From positions 2,889,366 through 2,953,365 of the forward strand of contig NZ_CP132359.1 in NCBI RefSeq assembly GCF_030758975.1: DNA of 64,000 bases, given 5' to 3'. Below the pieces are notes generated by a model. The model saw only the letters and a list, made by a program, of their open reading frames with translations, was not told where the DNA came from and searched no databases. Numbering within the stretch: the first letter of the stretch is position 1; each line of letters starts with the position of its first letter. The translations under genes and the position numbers were made by a program. This DNA is from Bosea beijingensis. Lineage in GTDB: Bacteria > Pseudomonadota > Alphaproteobacteria > Rhizobiales > Beijerinckiaceae. Shown piece by piece: positions 51,025-59,817 of the stretch.

Positions 51025-52538
51025 CAGGCCGCTCCCATCAGATCCGCGAAGGCGGCGTCGAGTTCATGGCGCGCGGAAGCCTCGCGGGCAGCGGTGGCAG
51101 TCGCGGCGAGGCCGGCGGCCACCAGTACGCCGCGGTAACCGGCGAAGGCGGCGGCAAGGGCCTGCGGCCCCGGACCGCCGAAGCGCTCGCGCACCGCGAC
51201 GAAATGCTCGGGCGAGACGGCCTCGGCAAAGGCGGCTTCGTTCAATTGCGGTTCGCGGCCGGCATGCTGGCGGAATGCCTTGCGGAAGGGGGCGTAGCCG
51301 TCGCGCGGCAGGTCGCCATCGGCGGCGACCACGGCGCGCGCGACATCGGCCGCGATCTCATGGGCGGTGCGGAAGGAGAGGCCTTCCGAACGGACCAGCG
51401 TATCGGCCAGCTCGGTGATGGTGATGCAGGAGCGGCGGATGTTCTCGGCGACGCGGCGCCCGTCGACCTGCAATGCCGGCAGCAGGGCGGCGAGCAGGCT
51501 CAGCACGCGCTCGCCCGTCGCGAAGGCCTGATAGCCGGCTTCGTTGGTTTCACTCTCGGCGTCGTTCATGTCTGTGAAGGGCGTGTTGTGGACGATGTCC
51601 CTGACCATCCGCGCGCGTGCCATCGCCTGCGATGACAGGTGGCGCAGATGCTCGATCGGCACCGGATTGCGCTTCTGCGGCATGATCGAAGAGATCTGCA
51701 CGAAGGCATTGGGCACATAGAGCTGGCCGACCTCGAAAGCGGTCCAGACCTGCAGATCCTGGATCAGACGGCCGAGATGCAGGAAGACGAGCTCGACCGC
51801 GCTATAGGTCGCGGTGAGGTAGTCGATGGCGGCGATGCAGCCATAGGAATTCTGGAGGGGCGCCGCGAAGCCGAGCAGATGCGCGACGCGAGTACGGTCC
51901 AGCGGGAAGCCCGAGGTGGTGATCGCGGCGGCACCCATCGGCGACAGGTCGAGCAGGGCACGGGCCTGCACCAGGCGCTCATGGTCGCGCAGCATCACCT
52001 CGACCGCGGCAGAGAGGTAATGGCCGAAGGTGGTCGGCTGGGCCGGCTGCCCATGGGTATAGGCGACGATCAGCGTTGCCTTCTCGTGCTCGGCGAGGTC
52101 AAGGGTCGCGGTGATCAGTGCTCGCAGCAGGCCGGCCATATGGTCGAGCCGCGGCTTGAGCGCGAGCTTGAACAGGGTGTGGTCGATATCGTTGCGCGAG
52201 CGGCCGGTATGGAGGCGCCCGGCATCGTCGGCCGGCAGGCGCTTCTTCAGCTCGGCCTCGATCAGGAAGAAATAGTCCTCGACCGTGCCGTCATAGCTCA
52301 GCTTGGCCGGGTCGATCTCGGCATCGATCGCGTCGAGCGCCCGGGCGATGCGGCCGGCAGTCGCGCGGGGCAGGATTCCGGTCTCCGCGAGCATGACGAG
52401 ATGGGCGCGGTCGATGGCGCGGAAGCTCTGGACGTGATGCGTCTTCGCCCCGTCGAAGAGCGGGCGCAGCACGGTCTCCTTGTAGACGGGATCGGGGAAA
52501 ACGGACGTGTCGTTCGCGCGGGGATCGGTTTTCGTCAT
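51024..52538 (-). CDS. Argininosuccinate-lyase-superfamily enzyme within a sugar-importer operon
   Basis: A 504-residue ASL/fumarase-superfamily lyase. Family motifs are TGRSRND (111-117), YTHGQPAQP with Thr161-His162, and SSIMPQKRNP (283-292) with Ser283/284; both catalytic positions agree with argininosuccinate lyase numbering. Differences include Gly in place of Leu/Gln after THG and Ile for the first Gly of the GSS loop. It lies between permease and ATPase genes of an importer, overlapping one and five bases from the other, which is not where arginine-synthesis argH is found. It probably eliminates fumarate or a similar acid from an imported N-linked conjugate, as EDDS lyase does. The substrate is unknown. 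Confidence 0.85.
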   Translation of the reverse strand: MTKTDPRANDTSVFPDPVYKETVLRPLFDGAKTHHVQSFRAIDRAHLVMLAETGILPRATAGRIARALDAIDAEIDPAKLSYDGTVEDYFFLIEAELKKRLPADDAGRLHTGRSRNDIDHTLFKLALKPRLDHMAGLLRALITATLDLAEHEKATLIVAYTHGQPAQPTTFGHYLSAAVEVMLRDHERLVQARALLDLSPMGAAAITTSGFPLDRTRVAHLLGFAAPLQNSYGCIAAIDYLTATYSAVELVFLHLGRLIQDLQVWTAFEVGQLYVPNAFVQISSIMPQKRNPVPIEHLRHLSSQAMARARMVRDIVHNTPFTDMNDAESETNEAGYQAFATGERVLSLLAALLPALQVDGRRVAENIRRSCITITELADTLVRSEGLSFRTAHEIAADVARAVVAADGDLPRDGYAPFRKAFRQHAGREPQLNEAAFAEAVSPEHFVAVRERFGGPGPQALAAAFAGYRGVLVAAGLAATATAAREASARHELDAAFADLMGAA

Positions 52539-52543
52539 GGCAA

Positions 52544-53386
52544 TCAGCCCTTGAGGCCGGCGAGGACCACGCCGCGCACGATATAGCGCTGGAGCAGCAG
52601 GAAGACGGTCAGCGTCGGCAGGGTCGCGAGCGCCGCGCCCGTCATGATCAATTCCCACTGGACCTGCGATTCCACCGCGAAGCTCGTGAGGCCGACCGGC
52701 AAGGTGTAGAGCTCCTTCGATGTCGTCACGATCAGCGGCCAGATGAAGGCAGTCCAGTTGCTGAGGAAGGTGAAGATCGCCAGCGCCGAGAGGGCCGGCG
52801 TCACCAGCGGCATGGCGATGCGCCAGAAGATCGCGAACTCGTTGAGGCCGTCGATGCGTGCGGCTTCGAGAAAGTCGTTCGGCACGGTCTCGAAGAACTG
52901 CTTCATGAGGAAGGTGCCGAAGGCCGTCATCATGCCGGGGAACATGATGCCCCAGTAGCTGTCGAGCCAACCGAAGTTCTTGGCCATGACATACCAGGGG
53001 ATGACCAGCATCTCGGTCGGGATCATCAGCGTCGAGAGGATGGCGATAAAGACGAGGTAGCGGCCGCGGAACTGGAATTTCGCCAGGGTGTAGCCGACGA
53101 GGCTGTCGAAGAAGACGTTCGAGAGCGTGACTGCGACCGCGATGCCGAAGGAATTGGCGAACCAGCGCAGGAAGCGGCCGTCCGAAAGCACGGTCACGTA
53201 GTTGGCGAGCGTCGGATGGGCCGGGAAGAAGGCGAGATCGTAGATCTCGGAGGAATCCTTCAATGAGGTCGCGAACATGAAGGCGAGCGGCGTCACCATC
53301 AGCAGGCCGCCGCCGAAGAGCAGCAGCCAGGCGATGATGCGGCCGGGCTCGATACGCAGGGCCAGAGGGGAGGCGACGGCGCTCAT
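52544..53386 (-). CDS. Sugar-type ABC transporter permease (MalG-like)
   Basis: A 280-residue permease with six helices and the EAA loop FLEAARIDGLNEFAIFWRI, typical of family-1 sugar importers. Start overlaps the stop of the MalF-like gene by one base; the lyase gene begins five bases downstream. Confidence 0.94.
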   Translation of the reverse strand: MSAVASPLALRIEPGRIIAWLLLFGGGLLMVTPLAFMFATSLKDSSEIYDLAFFPAHPTLANYVTVLSDGRFLRWFANSFGIAVAVTLSNVFFDSLVGYTLAKFQFRGRYLVFIAILSTLMIPTEMLVIPWYVMAKNFGWLDSYWGIMFPGMMTAFGTFLMKQFFETVPNDFLEAARIDGLNEFAIFWRIAMPLVTPALSALAIFTFLSNWTAFIWPLIVTTSKELYTLPVGLTSFAVESQVQWELIMTGAALATLPTLTVFLLLQRYIVRGVVLAGLKG

Positions 53387-54327
53387 CAGCGGTCCTTCAG
53401 CAGCCGGAGCTGCAGCAGCGAGACCACGAGCAGCACGAGGAAGAGCACGACGGTCTGGGCCGCGGCATAGCCCATGTCGAAGGAGGAGAACGCCGTCTGG
53501 TAGATCATCAGCACGAGCGGCTTGGTCGCGTTCAGTGGCCCGCCGGGGTCGCTGCTCGTCTGGCTGGTCATGTTGTAGACCTGATCGAAGATCCGCAGGA
53601 ACCCGATCGAGGAGAAGACGACGAGGAAGACGATCGTCGGCTTGAGCAGCGGCAGGGTGATGCGCCGCAGGATCGTCCCGTTCGAGACGCCGTCGATACG
53701 GGCCGCCTCGTAATAGGTCGTCGGAATCGCGCGCAGACCCGCCATGAAGATCACGACCTGGAAGCCGAGCCCGGCCCAGATCGCCGGCGCGAGCACGGCG
53801 GGCAGCGATTGCGTGGTCGAGCGCAGGAAAGGCTGCTGGGCGATGCCGAGCCCGGCGAGCAGGTTGTTGAACAGGCCGATCGGGACCGGCTGGTAGAACC
53901 AGCGCCAGACCCAGGCCATCGCCGCGGCGGTCGTCAGGAAGGGCAGGAAATACAGCGCCCGGATCAAGCCGTGCAGGAAGCGCACCCGGTCGAGATGATA
54001 GGCGATGGTGAAGGCGAGCAGCAGGCTGATCGGCGTGCCCAGCAGCAGGTAGAGTGCGGTGTTGCGGAAGACCTGCCAGAACACGGGATCTGCCATCAGT
54101 CGTTTGAAATTGGCCAGTCCGATGAAGGAGGGCTTGGTCAGCAGGTTCCAGTTGGTTGTGGCGATCCAGAAGGCTTCCAGCGTCGGATAGAAGCGCACCA
54201 CCGCATAGAACAGCACCGGCACGGCCAGGAAGGACCAGGCCCAGAGGACCTGCTTCTGGCGCATGCCGAGGCCCGACGGGAGGTGGGCGCCGGACCGTGC
54301 ATCGACACGAGACGAAGAGGCGTTCAT
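53386..54327 (-). CDS. Sugar-type ABC transporter permease (MalF-like)
   Basis: A permease of about 313 residues with FLAVPVLFYAVVRFYPTLEA as first helix and the EAA loop YYEAARIDGVSNGTILRRI. The start is set at ATG 54327; a GTG at 54357 overlapping the binding-protein stop is possible and would add ten residues. It partners the MalG-like permease. Confidence 0.93.
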   Translation of the reverse strand: MNASSSRVDARSGAHLPSGLGMRQKQVLWAWSFLAVPVLFYAVVRFYPTLEAFWIATTNWNLLTKPSFIGLANFKRLMADPVFWQVFRNTALYLLLGTPISLLLAFTIAYHLDRVRFLHGLIRALYFLPFLTTAAAMAWVWRWFYQPVPIGLFNNLLAGLGIAQQPFLRSTTQSLPAVLAPAIWAGLGFQVVIFMAGLRAIPTTYYEAARIDGVSNGTILRRITLPLLKPTIVFLVVFSSIGFLRIFDQVYNMTSQTSSDPGGPLNATKPLVLMIYQTAFSSFDMGYAAAQTVVLFLVLLVVSLLQLRLLKDR

Positions 54328-54358
54328 CGCGACAATCCGATCCGGCGCCCGGTCCACA

Positions 54359-55618
54359 TCACTTCTTGTAGAAGCGGTCGAGGATGGGCTGCTCGGCCTT
54401 GGCGGCCTCGTCGAGCGCGGCCTTGGCGTCCTGGTTCTGCAGCAGCACGCGGTTGATCATGTCGAGCGAGACCTGGCGCTGGGCCAACTCGTCGACGAAG
54501 ACCGTGGCGTGCGAATAGTTCAGCGCCTTGAGGAAGGGCCCGTAGACCGGGTGGTTCAGGTTCTTCTCGGTCTCGGCCGCTTCCTTGCGCGCCGGCAATT
54601 CGCCGACAGTCTCGAGCCAGAGCTGCATCGCCTCGGGCGTGGTGACGAAGGCGAGGAACTTCTTGGCCGCCTCCAGCTTCGGGCCGGTCGGCTTGGTGGT
54701 GATGGCGTTGACCCAGTAGCTGGCGAAATTCGCCGTCTTGCCATCGGCCGAGGCGGGGAGCTCGGCAACGCCCCATTCGAAGGCCTTGATGCCGCCGAAG
54801 GCGCCGAGGCGGAAGGAGCCGTCGATCGTCATCGCGGCGCGGCCGGCGCGGAAGGCTGCCTGGCCCTCGTCCATGAAGCCGACCTGGCCGACCTTGTGGG
54901 TCCGCTGGAGATCGGCATACCAGTTCAGCGACTTGGCGCCCGCCTCGCTGTTATAGGTCACGGTCTTGTTGTCGTCGCTATAGGGCGCGCCGCCGTTCTG
55001 GCGCAGAAGCGTCTCGCGCCACCAGTGATAGTCCTGGCCGGGGAAGTCGAGCGTGATACCGGCGGAGAGCATGTTGCCGGCGCCGTCGCGCTTGGTCGTC
55101 TTCTTGGCGAAGTCGAGCAGTTCGTCCACGGTCTTCGGCGGCTTGTTCGGGTCGAGCCCGGCCTCCTGGAAGAGCTTCTTGTTGTAGAACAGCGCGAGCG
55201 AGCGCACCGCCGTCGGCAGCGCGTAATACTCGCCGTCGCGCTTCATCGCCGAGACGATCGGGTAGAATTCCTTCTCGATCATGGCGGGTGGGAAGGCGTC
55301 GCGCGGCAGCGGCTGGATGAACTTGGCGCCGACAAAATTGTCGAGCCAGCCATAGAAGAGCTGCACGACATCCGGGCCCTGGCCGGCCGGCATCGCCGCG
55401 GCGATCTTGGTCTGGTAGTCGGCATAGGGGAAGGTCGTCTGCTTGACCTTGATGTTCGGGTTGGCGGCCTCGAAGCGCTTGATCAACTCGGTCATCGCCT
55501 TGACGCGCGCGTCGAAGACATACTGCCAGTATTCGATTTCGACGGTCTGCGCCTTCGCGCCGGCGACCGCGCCGACCGAGACCATCAGACCCAACAGCAT
55601 CCCGCGTAAGCCGCGCAT
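54359..55618 (-). CDS. Sugar-type ABC transporter binding protein (MalE/UgpB-like)
   Basis: A 419-residue family-1 receptor with a signal peptide ending near AGAKAQ (residue 24). The mature start TVEIEYWQYVFDARVKAMTE and the YWVNAITTKPTGPKLEAAKKF block are typical. Start 55618 has GGGGAGAG upstream; in-frame upstream starts at 55708 lie in the promoter gap. It is the first gene of the minus-strand operon that runs to the SIS gene at 47986. Confidence 0.94.
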   Translation of the reverse strand: MRGLRGMLLGLMVSVGAVAGAKAQTVEIEYWQYVFDARVKAMTELIKRFEAANPNIKVKQTTFPYADYQTKIAAAMPAGQGPDVVQLFYGWLDNFVGAKFIQPLPRDAFPPAMIEKEFYPIVSAMKRDGEYYALPTAVRSLALFYNKKLFQEAGLDPNKPPKTVDELLDFAKKTTKRDGAGNMLSAGITLDFPGQDYHWWRETLLRQNGGAPYSDDNKTVTYNSEAGAKSLNWYADLQRTHKVGQVGFMDEGQAAFRAGRAAMTIDGSFRLGAFGGIKAFEWGVAELPASADGKTANFASYWVNAITTKPTGPKLEAAKKFLAFVTTPEAMQLWLETVGELPARKEAAETEKNLNHPVYGPFLKALNYSHATVFVDELAQRQVSLDMINRVLLQNQDAKAALDEAAKAEQPILDRFYKK

Positions 55619-55718
55619 GACCCTCTCCCCTGATTTCGTTGTCCCCCATCCCTGTCGGTGAACGGCATTCGGGAGGCTTGCACGCATCGTCATCTCGCCG
55701 GCCCGCAACTGTCAATCT

Positions 55719-55743
55719 ATTAATTCACTTGAGTTGGATTAAT
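55719..55743. promoter_or_regulatory. 25-bp inverted repeat ATTAAT...ATTAAT, candidate ROK operator
   Basis: ATTAATTCAC at 55719 and the mirrored GTTGGATTAAT ending at 55743 form an imperfect palindrome, with perfect ATTAAT outer arms, in the divergent gap between the binding-protein gene and the ROK regulator. AT-rich palindromes of about this size are typical of NagC/Mlc/XylR-type ROK regulators. It lies in an otherwise GC-rich region. Confidence 0.6.
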
Positions 55744-55783
55744 TGCCGGAGCAGGCTGTCCGCCCGTTCCTTCGCGACAGCCT

Positions 55784-57019
55784 ATGCCGAACCGTCCCAT
55801 CCCCCCGTCCCGCAGCGTCGCCGTCGGCACCAATCCCGAGCGGACGCGCAGCCATAACCGCCGGGTGGTGCTGGAAACCGTGCGCCAGCATGGGAGGTTG
55901 GGCCGCTCCGACATCGCGGTGTTGACCAAGCTTACGGCGCAGGCGGTCTCCAACATCGTCGCCGAACTGGTCGAGGAGGGCTTCCTCATCGAACTCGGCC
56001 GGCGCCGGACGGCGCGGGGCCAGCCGCCGGTCGAATTCGCCGTCAATCCCGAGGGCGGGATGACGGCGGGCATGGAAATCGCGGCCGATCACGTCACCAC
56101 CGTCCTCGTCGACCTCGCCGGGCGGATCAGGGCGCAGCGCATCGCGCCTCTTGCGGATACGACTGTCGCGGGCGTGCAGAAGACAGCCGCGGCTGAGCTG
56201 GCAGCGGTCAGGCGCGAGGCCGGCCTGCCCAAGCGCCTGCTCGGCTGCGGCGTGGTAATGCCCGGCCCGTTCGAGATCGAGGGCATGAATTCGGTCGGCA
56301 ACTCACCCTTGCCGGGCTGGGCCGGGCAGGATGCGGCGCAGTTGCTGCAGGACGCCCTGAACACGCCTGTGGTGATCGAGAACGACGCCAATGCGGCGGC
56401 GGTGGGCGAGCATCTCCACGGGCTCGGCCGCAACCTGCGCCATTTCTGCCAGATCTATTTCGGCGCGGGCCTGGGCCTCGGCGTCATTGTCGCCGGCCAG
56501 CCTTATCGCGGCGCCTTCGGAAATGCCGGTGAGATCGGCCATATTCCGGTCGTGCGCGACGGCCGCGCCTGCGCCTGCGGCGGGCATGGTTGCCTCGAAC
56601 GCTACGCTTCCTTCCATGCGCTGGCGGAGACGTTGCGCGAGGCCGGGATCGGAGGCGCCGAGCCCGAGGAGATCGCGAGCCTGCACGCGCAGGGCCATCC
56701 CGCCCTTTCCGGCTGGATCGCGGAGGCGGCCGGACTGCTGGCGCCGGTCGTGACGATGCTGGAGAACCTGTTCGATCCCGAAACCGTCATCCTCGGCGGT
56801 GAGATGCCGGATACGGTGATCGACGCGCTGATCGCGGCGATGGCGCCGCTGCCGATTTCGGTGGCGAACCGGCCGGGGCGGGCGATCCCGCGCGTCCAGC
56901 GCGGCGGGACCGGGCGCCTGACGGCGGCACTCGGCGCCGCGGCGCTGCCACTGCTCGACACGATGACGCCGAAGCTCGATCGCGTGAGCCTCACGCCGGA
57001 AGCGTCAATCTCCGAGTAA
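55784..57019 (+). CDS. ROK-family transcriptional repressor
   Basis: A 411-residue regulator with an N-terminal winged helix (about residues 28-70; SDIAVLTKLTAQAVSNIVAE) and a ROK sugar-kinase-fold domain. The latter has ENDANAAAVGE (Asp201) and GEIGHIPVV followed by the zinc motif CACGGHGC (Cys263/265/270). The kinase-like fold probably serves as sugar sensor. It is divergent from the sugar-importer operon and is its likely repressor. Confidence 0.93.
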   Translation: MPNRPIPPSRSVAVGTNPERTRSHNRRVVLETVRQHGRLGRSDIAVLTKLTAQAVSNIVAELVEEGFLIELGRRRTARGQPPVEFAVNPEGGMTAGMEIAADHVTTVLVDLAGRIRAQRIAPLADTTVAGVQKTAAAELAAVRREAGLPKRLLGCGVVMPGPFEIEGMNSVGNSPLPGWAGQDAAQLLQDALNTPVVIENDANAAAVGEHLHGLGRNLRHFCQIYFGAGLGLGVIVAGQPYRGAFGNAGEIGHIPVVRDGRACACGGHGCLERYASFHALAETLREAGIGGAEPEEIASLHAQGHPALSGWIAEAAGLLAPVVTMLENLFDPETVILGGEMPDTVIDALIAAMAPLPISVANRPGRAIPRVQRGGTGRLTAALGAAALPLLDTMTPKLDRVSLTPEASISE

Positions 57020-57035
57020 GCGCGTCGGGCCGCCG

Positions 57036-58193
57036 TCAGTACGAGCGCGGCATGCCCAGTACATGCTCGGCGAGATAGGACAGGATCAGGTTCGTGGAGA
57101 TCGGTGCGACCTGATAGAGCCGCGTCTCCCTGAACTTGCGCTCGACATCGTATTCCTCGGCAAAGCCGAAGCCGCCATGGGTCTGCACGCAGGCATTGGC
57201 CGCCTCGAAGGAGGCATCCGCCGCCAGCATCTTGGCCATGTTGGCCTCGGCGCCGGGATTGGCGCCGGCCTCGTATAGGCGGATCGCCTCGCGCACCATC
57301 AGTTCGGCTGCGCGCATGTTGGCGTAGGCCTTGGCGATCGGGAACTGGATGCCCTGGTTCTGGCCGATCGGGCGACCGAAGACATGGCGTTCCTTCGCGT
57401 AGGTCGAGGCCTTGTCGATGAACCACTTGGCGTCGCCGACGCATTCGGCGGCGATCAGGATGCGCTCGGCATTCATGCCGGAGAGGATGTAGCGGAAGCC
57501 CTTGCCCTCCTCGCCGACGAGGTTTTCGGCAGGGACCTTCACATTGTCGAAGAAGACCTCGGTGGTGGCGTGGTTCATCATCGTGCGGATCGGCCGGATG
57601 GTCAGGCCGTCCTTCAGTGCATCGCGCATGTCGAGGATGAAGACCGAAAGCCCGTCGGTGCGCTTGGCGACCTGATCGCGCGGCGTGGTGCGCGCGAGCA
57701 GCAGCATCAGGTCCGACTGGGCGGCGCGGCTCGTCCAGATCTTCTGGCCATTGACGACGTAATGGTCGCCCTCGCGGCGGGCGGTGGTCCTGAGCGCGGT
57801 GGTATCGGTGCCGCTGGTCGGCTCGGTGACGCCGAAGGCCTGAAGGCGTAGTTCGCCGGAGGCGATCTTCGGCAGGTAGCGTTGCTTCTGGTCCTCGGTG
57901 CCGTGGCGCAGTACGGTGCCCATCACATACATCTGGGCGTGGCAGGCCGCGCCGTTGCAGCCCTGACGCTGGATCTCCTCCATGATGACGGCCGCCGCCG
58001 AGAGCGCGAGGCCGGCCCCGCCATAGTCCTCGGGGATCAGCGCCGAGAGGAAGCCGCTTTCGGTCAGCGCCGCCACGAATTCGGCGGGGTAGGTCATCTC
58101 GCGGTCGAGCTTGCGCCAGTACTCGCCGGGAAAATCCGCGCAGAGCCTGGCGACGGCGTCGCGGATTTCGGAGTGGTCGGAAGCGTGCTGCAT
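57036..58193 (-). CDS. Acyl-CoA dehydrogenase family protein
   Basis: A 385-residue flavoprotein with the family blocks AFGVTEPTSGTDTTALRT and GQKIWTSRA, the mid-domain INxSVFI-like LSVFILDMRD, and the C-terminal QTHGGFGFAEEYDVERKFRE containing the expected active-site region. It oxidises an acyl-CoA thioester to an enoyl-CoA. The start is ATG 58193 (MQHASDHSEIRDAV); an ATG at 58256 with a GGAAGG site is also possible. It is the last gene of the right-end minus-strand cluster, with a gap of about 130 bases, so co-transcription is not certain. Confidence 0.9.
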   Translation of the reverse strand: MQHASDHSEIRDAVARLCADFPGEYWRKLDREMTYPAEFVAALTESGFLSALIPEDYGGAGLALSAAAVIMEEIQRQGCNGAACHAQMYVMGTVLRHGTEDQKQRYLPKIASGELRLQAFGVTEPTSGTDTTALRTTARREGDHYVVNGQKIWTSRAAQSDLMLLLARTTPRDQVAKRTDGLSVFILDMRDALKDGLTIRPIRTMMNHATTEVFFDNVKVPAENLVGEEGKGFRYILSGMNAERILIAAECVGDAKWFIDKASTYAKERHVFGRPIGQNQGIQFPIAKAYANMRAAELMVREAIRLYEAGANPGAEANMAKMLAADASFEAANACVQTHGGFGFAEEYDVERKFRETRLYQVAPISTNLILSYLAEHVLGMPRSY

Positions 58194-58324
58194 GCTGGTC
58201 TCAAGGCTGTCGTCAGGCGATGACCCTATGCCAGCGTTGGGAGGTTGGGCACCCATGTTCCCGCCTTCCCGGATGGCCGCAGGCGCGACTATGCGCCTGC
58301 GGCCCTGTCGTGCGCTGAAACAGA

Positions 58325-58666
58325 TTAGCGCGAGGCGGTGACCACGATCTCGATCAGGGGGCCGCCGAGATCGGCGACGCCGACCGTGGCACGGGTCGGC
58401 ATATCCTCGCCGAAGAAGCTGGTCCAGACGGCATCCATCTCCTTCTTCAGCTTGAGGTCGGTCACGAAGATCTGGGCTGCGACGATCGCCTTGCGGTCGA
58501 GCCCGACCTCGCCGAGATAGCCCTCGATCTTGCCGAGGATGTTCTGGGTCTGCGGGCCCATGCCCTGCGTGGTGTCGTCGGCGACGACGCCGCCGACGAA
58601 GGCGAGGTTTCCGGTCTCGACGACGCGGTTCTGGATCGGCGTGCGGATGGAGCGCTTGATGGCCAT
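58325..58666 (-). CDS. RidA/YjgF-family protein
   Basis: A 113-residue protein of the YjgF family (LAFVGGVVADDTTQGMGPQT, AAQIFVTDLK). It lies 23 bases after an amine-oxidising flavoprotein gene. RidA proteins hydrolyse reactive imines or enamines such as those released by D-amino-acid-oxidase-fold enzymes, so its placement makes functional sense. It is only distantly like the other RidA protein at 41721. Confidence 0.88.
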   Translation of the reverse strand: MAIKRSIRTPIQNRVVETGNLAFVGGVVADDTTQGMGPQTQNILGKIEGYLGEVGLDRKAIVAAQIFVTDLKLKKEMDAVWTSFFGEDMPTRATVGVADLGGPLIEIVVTASR

Positions 58667-58689
58667 GGGTCTTCTCCTTCGGTTGAAAG

Positions 58690-59817
58690 TCAGTGGGTGG
58701 TGGTGAAGCGGGCGATGTCGAGGCCGTCGATCGGCACGTTCGAGCGGCCGGTCGCAATGATCTCGGCCATCACGGCGCCGGCGCCGGGGCCGAGCTGGAA
58801 GCCATGCGCCGAGAACCCGAACTGGTGGTAGGCGCCCTCATGTCTGGCGCTTTTGCCGAAGACGGGCAGGTCGTCCGGCATGCGGGCCTCGATGCCCGCC
58901 CAGGCGCGTACGACGGGCGCGCCGCGCATGATCGGGAAGAGGTCCCAGACCGTGCCCGCGCTGATCGCGAGCTTGCGCCAGTCGAGCAGGGTGACGTTCT
59001 CGTCGCGCAGGGGGGTGCCGAGATGGCCGCCGCCGATCAGCACCGTGCCGTTGTCGAACTGCTTGAACGAGAGCTTTCGCCCGCGCAGGATTACCACCGG
59101 CTTGATGAAGGCCGGCAATGGCGCTGTGATCATCAGCATCGGGGCGATGACCTCCAGCGGCACGGGCTCGCCGAGATCGCTGGCGATGCGGTCGGCCCAG
59201 GCGCCGGCGGCATTGACGATGCGGGGTGCGAGGAAGGCGCCGGCATCGGTGGTGACGCGCCAGTTCGAGCCGTCCTTCTCGACCTTCGTGACGCGAACGC
59301 CTTCGCGGATGGTCGCACCGAGGCTCTCGGCCTTGCGCTTGAAGGCCTGCGTCGCGCGCAAGGGAATCGCGGCGCCGTCGCGGCGCGAGATCACGCCGCC
59401 TGGGCAGGTCTCGGAGACGGCCGGGACGATCGCGCGCAGTTCCCTCGCGTCGATCATTTCCTCATGATGGAAGCCGCGGAGCGTCAGGTCGGCGACGCGG
59501 GCGCGGCAGCCTTCCAGATCGGCCTCGTCCTCGGCGACCAGCACCTGCCCGTCGCTGGTGAAGCCGCAATCGTCGTCGACAAGTTCGGCGATATCGTGCC
59601 AGAGCGCCATCGAGGCGTTGGACAGCGGGATCTCCGCAACATGACGGGCAAGCTGGCGCACGCCGCCGGCATTGACGCCGGAAGCGTGGCGGCCGGCATG
59701 ATCCTTCTCGATCAGGATGACCGAGAGCCCGCGCATCGCACAATGCAGGGCGGTCGAACAGCCATGGATGCCGCCGCCGATGACGATGACATCGGCATTG
59801 CGACGGTCCCTCGTCAT
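58690..59817 (-). CDS. D-amino-acid-oxidase-fold flavoprotein (second copy)
   Basis: A 375-residue FAD-dependent oxidoreductase. The Rossmann motif is VIVIGGGIHGCSTALH (residues about 10-25), followed by EKDHAGRHASGVNAGGVRQ and the C-terminal FGFSAHGFQLGPGAGAVMAE. Enzymes of this group oxidise amines or D-amino/imino acids. Its start overlaps the upstream BFD-type flavoprotein gene by four bases, so it is likely to be the catalytic beta subunit of a split dehydrogenase. Confidence 0.9.
   Translation of the reverse strand: MTRDRRNADVIVIGGGIHGCSTALHCAMRGLSVILIEKDHAGRHASGVNAGGVRQLARHVAEIPLSNASMALWHDIAELVDDDCGFTSDGQVLVAEDEADLEGCRARVADLTLRGFHHEEMIDARELRAIVPAVSETCPGGVISRRDGAAIPLRATQAFKRKAESLGATIREGVRVTKVEKDGSNWRVTTDAGAFLAPRIVNAAGAWADRIASDLGEPVPLEVIAPMLMITAPLPAFIKPVVILRGRKLSFKQFDNGTVLIGGGHLGTPLRDENVTLLDWRKLAISAGTVWDLFPIMRGAPVVRAWAGIEARMPDDLPVFGKSARHEGAYHQFGFSAHGFQLGPGAGAVMAEIIATGRSNVPIDGLDIARFTTTH

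Noticed and set aside
51024..52538. Calling the lyase argH of arginine biosynthesis
   Set aside because: Operon position inside a sugar importer and changes around the GSS loop argue against a biosynthetic role, although the superfamily is certain.
52538..52970. N-terminal extension of the lyase into the MalG-like gene
   Set aside because: The upstream part is arginine/histidine-rich out-of-frame permease sequence. MTKTDPRAND at 52538 is the natural start.
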